Below, piece after piece: positions 6,778-7,478 of a DNA stretch of 7,478 nucleotides. The position numbers and the translations under genes were made by a program. This DNA is from Desulfocapsa sp. (GTDB lineage Bacteria; Desulfobacterota; Desulfobulbia; Desulfobulbales; Desulfocapsaceae). The stretch's first letter is position 1, and the number at the start of each line of letters is the position of its first letter. Below the pieces are notes generated by a model. The model was not told the DNA's origin, searched no databases, and saw only the letters and a program-made list of their open reading frames with translations. Location of the stretch: NCBI GenBank assembly GCA_029934915.1, contig JAOZLI010000010.1, forward strand, positions 1-7,478, written 5' to 3'.

Positions 6778-6799
6778 CAATGTTTCACGTGAAACATTG
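6778..6799. promoter_or_regulatory. parS: parS centromere site
   Basis: The 16-base core TGTTTCACGTGAAACA (6781-6796) is a perfect match to the widely conserved chromosomal parS consensus bound by ParB/Spo0J. The dyad continues perfectly by three bases on each side, giving a 22-bp palindrome. It lies in the nadB leader, 7 bases or fewer from the nadB ribosome site, and about 250 bases from parA, its functional partner gene. ParB loads here as a CTP-dependent clamp and spreads, and ParA acts on the complex to separate origins. ParB itself is presumably downstream of parA, outside the window. Confidence 0.96.
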
Positions 6800-6814
6800 T
6801 AAATAGTAAACACT

Positions 6815-6850
6815 AAAAAAAGCCGATATGGCATGGCAAGCATTGGCTTT
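6815..6850 (-). terminator. Terminator-like hairpin in the nadB leader
   Basis: Read on the minus strand, AAAGCC (6850-6845) pairs with GGCTTT (6824-6819), with two further pairs after one mismatch. The loop is about 14 bases, and a run of seven T follows the stem (6821-6815). The stem is short and the loop large, so it is a weak terminator at best. No minus-strand gene lies upstream in the window, so if real it would be a leader attenuator of nadB or a stop for antisense transcription from the parA side. Confidence 0.35.
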
Positions 6851-6905
6851 CCGCTTGATAGTCTCTTGCTCGTTCGTTGATAAAGGAGCAAAGAATTTCG
6901 AGATT

Positions 6906-6934
6906 AGTGTAGTCACGTGAGGAAATAAAGGCAA
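6906..6934 (-). promoter_or_regulatory. Candidate nadB operon promoter
   Basis: The minus strand has TTGCCT (6929-6934), a 17-base spacer and TACACT (6906-6911), each matching 4 of 6 consensus bases. Transcription would start near 6899 and give a leader of about 135 bases that includes the hairpin at 6815-6850 and parS. It is the best spaced pair I found on this strand, but it is weak. Confidence 0.3.
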
Positions 6935-6971
6935 GAAAAGACCATAAAAATTGGGAATGGTCGTAAATATA

Positions 6972-7000
6972 TTGTGAGATATGTCAAAATGAACTACAAA
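6972..7000 (+). promoter_or_regulatory. Candidate parA promoter
   Basis: TTGTGA (6972-6977), a 17-base spacer and TACAAA (6995-7000) give a start near 7007, about 45 bases before the parA ATG. Both boxes match 4 of 6 consensus bases. The -10 box lies inside one arm of an inverted repeat (6994-7020). Confidence 0.4.
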
Positions 7001-7020
7001 AGAGAGAGGAAATTTTGTAG
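6994..7020. repeat. Perfect 8-bp inverted repeat in the parA leader
   Basis: CTACAAAA (6994-7001) and TTTTGTAG (7013-7020) are exact inverted copies separated by 11 purine-rich bases. The repeat covers the candidate -10 box and start point of parA. It is followed five bases later by eight T (7026-7033) just before the parA ribosome site. It could be an operator or a weak leader hairpin. The rest of the roughly 290-base nadB-parA gap holds parS and the candidate signals listed separately, with no convincing gene. Confidence 0.5.
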
Positions 7021-7033
7021 CCGTCTTTTTTTT

Positions 7034-7039
7034 AAGGAG
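7034..7039 (+). promoter_or_regulatory. Ribosome binding site of parA
   Basis: AAGGAG ends 11 bases before the ATG at 7051. The spacing is somewhat long, but an in-frame GTG at 7042 would leave only two bases, which is too close. The ATG also gives the usual ParA N-terminus. Confidence 0.65.
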
Positions 7040-7050
7040 TGGTGTTTGTT

Positions 7051-7478
7051 ATGAGTAAGGCCAAAATTGTTGCGATCGCGAACCAAAAAGGTGGAGTCGG
7101 TAAGACAACTACTGCCGTAAATCTGGCGGCAGCCTTAGTGCGAAGGAAGAAAAGGGTTCTGCTTGTTGATTCAGATCCTCAAGGAAATTCGACTTCTGGG
7201 GTTGGAATTGCAGCAAGTGGTTTGAAGGAACATCTTTATCATTGCTATACGCTTGGTGTGCCGGTGGAAAAAGTATTGTGTGTTCCAAATCCGAAGCGAA
7301 AGCTTGCAGTTCTTCCCTCCTCTGTAGATCTGGCAGCGGCAGAGATGGAGCTTTATCCGGTTAAAGAACGAGAGTATGTGCTTAAAAAACTACTGGAACC
7401 AGTGTTGAGTGAAGTCGATTATGTGGTTATTGATTGCCCACCCTCTCTAGGTCTTTTGACTATAAATAGTTTGACCGC
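7051..7478 (+). CDS. parA: ParA/Soj chromosome partitioning ATPase (3' end cut by window)
   Basis: ParA is a Walker-type ATPase that binds the nucleoid as an ATP dimer and is released by ParB bound at parS, driving separation of replicated origins. The 142 codons present begin [20 protein letters not shown]. The deviant Walker A box KGGVGKTT is at 13-20, with its signature Lys13, and catalytic Lys18. DSDPQGNST is at 40-48, and [10 protein letters not shown] (Walker B) at 125-134. There is no N-terminal helix-turn-helix, so it is the short chromosomal Soj type rather than the long plasmid type. A full protein would have about 250-260 residues, so somewhat over half is visible. parB would be expected next. 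parS lies about 250 bases upstream, across the divergent leader shared with nadB. Confidence 0.96.
   Translation, partial: MSKAKIVAIANQKGGVGKTTTAVNLAAALVRRKKRVLLVDSDPQGNSTSGVGIAASGLKEHLYHCYTLGVPVEKVLCVPNPKRKLAVLPSSVDLAAAEMELYPVKEREYVLKKLLEPVLSEVDYVVIDCPPSLGLLTINSLT

Noticed and set aside
6828..6920. Plus-strand 30-codon reading frame starting MAWQALAF in the parA leader
   Set aside because: It has no ribosome site, is short and falls over the nadB leader hairpin; this is expected by chance.
6913..6920. Second parS-like core TCACGTGA
   Set aside because: Only the central eight bases fit. The flanks match one of eight consensus positions, so ParB binding is unlikely.
7042..7044. In-frame GTG as an alternative parA start
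   Set aside because: It is only two bases after AAGGAG, too close for initiation, and would add VFV before the usual ParA N-terminus.
1..7478. CRISPR array, insertion sequence, integrase attachment site at the tRNAs, toxin-antitoxin genes
   Set aside because: I looked for direct repeats with spacers, terminal inverted repeats, transposase motifs and a repeat of the tRNA 3' ends, and found none. The window is largely housekeeping chromosome.

Overview
This window looks like bacterial chromosome. GC content is modest (low forties percent by eye), genes are closely packed, and Shine-Dalgarno sites are mostly clear. Gene content suggests an anaerobic or facultative Gram-negative lineage of deltaproteobacterial (Desulfobacterota) type: GatB for indirect tRNA amidation, a short RdgC-like protein followed by a second small gene, a UPF0210 protein paired with an ACT-domain protein, and a chromosomal ParA with parS beside it. 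That placement is an inference from gene families and remembered homologues, not from a search.

Layout. From 1 to 2692 everything is on the minus strand: an RdgC-like gene (2087-2692), a small gene 11 bases downstream that I read as the missing C-terminal part of RdgC (1536-2075), then gatB (from 1412, cut by the left edge just before its stop). A sigma70-like promoter for this group lies at 2733-2761. Divergent from it, a near-consensus promoter (2866-2894) drives tRNA-Lys(UUU) and tRNA-Glu(UUC). Their transcript ends in a strong hairpin that also faces, from the other strand, the end of a minus-strand operon. That operon reads nadB (L-aspartate oxidase), a double-ACT protein and a UPF0210/DUF711 protein, with nadB and the ACT gene overlapping by one base. 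Upstream of nadB is a perfect parS site embedded in a 22-bp palindrome, then about 250 bases of leader DNA, and then a ParA/Soj gene on the plus strand that runs off the right edge.

How the parts work together. NadB starts de novo NAD synthesis by oxidising aspartate to iminoaspartate. The ACT and UPF0210 proteins are a known conserved pair of unknown function, and sharing a tightly coupled operon with nadB hints at amino-acid-responsive metabolism. The parS-parA pair belongs to chromosome segregation, so the right end of the window is probably near the replication origin. gatB, tRNA-Lys and tRNA-Glu are translation functions. The points most worth a second look are the apparently split RdgC, the parS site that spells a false N-terminus for nadB, the double-ACT/UPF0210/nadB operon, the structured leaders of nadB and parA, and a mismatch in the T-stem of tRNA-Glu.
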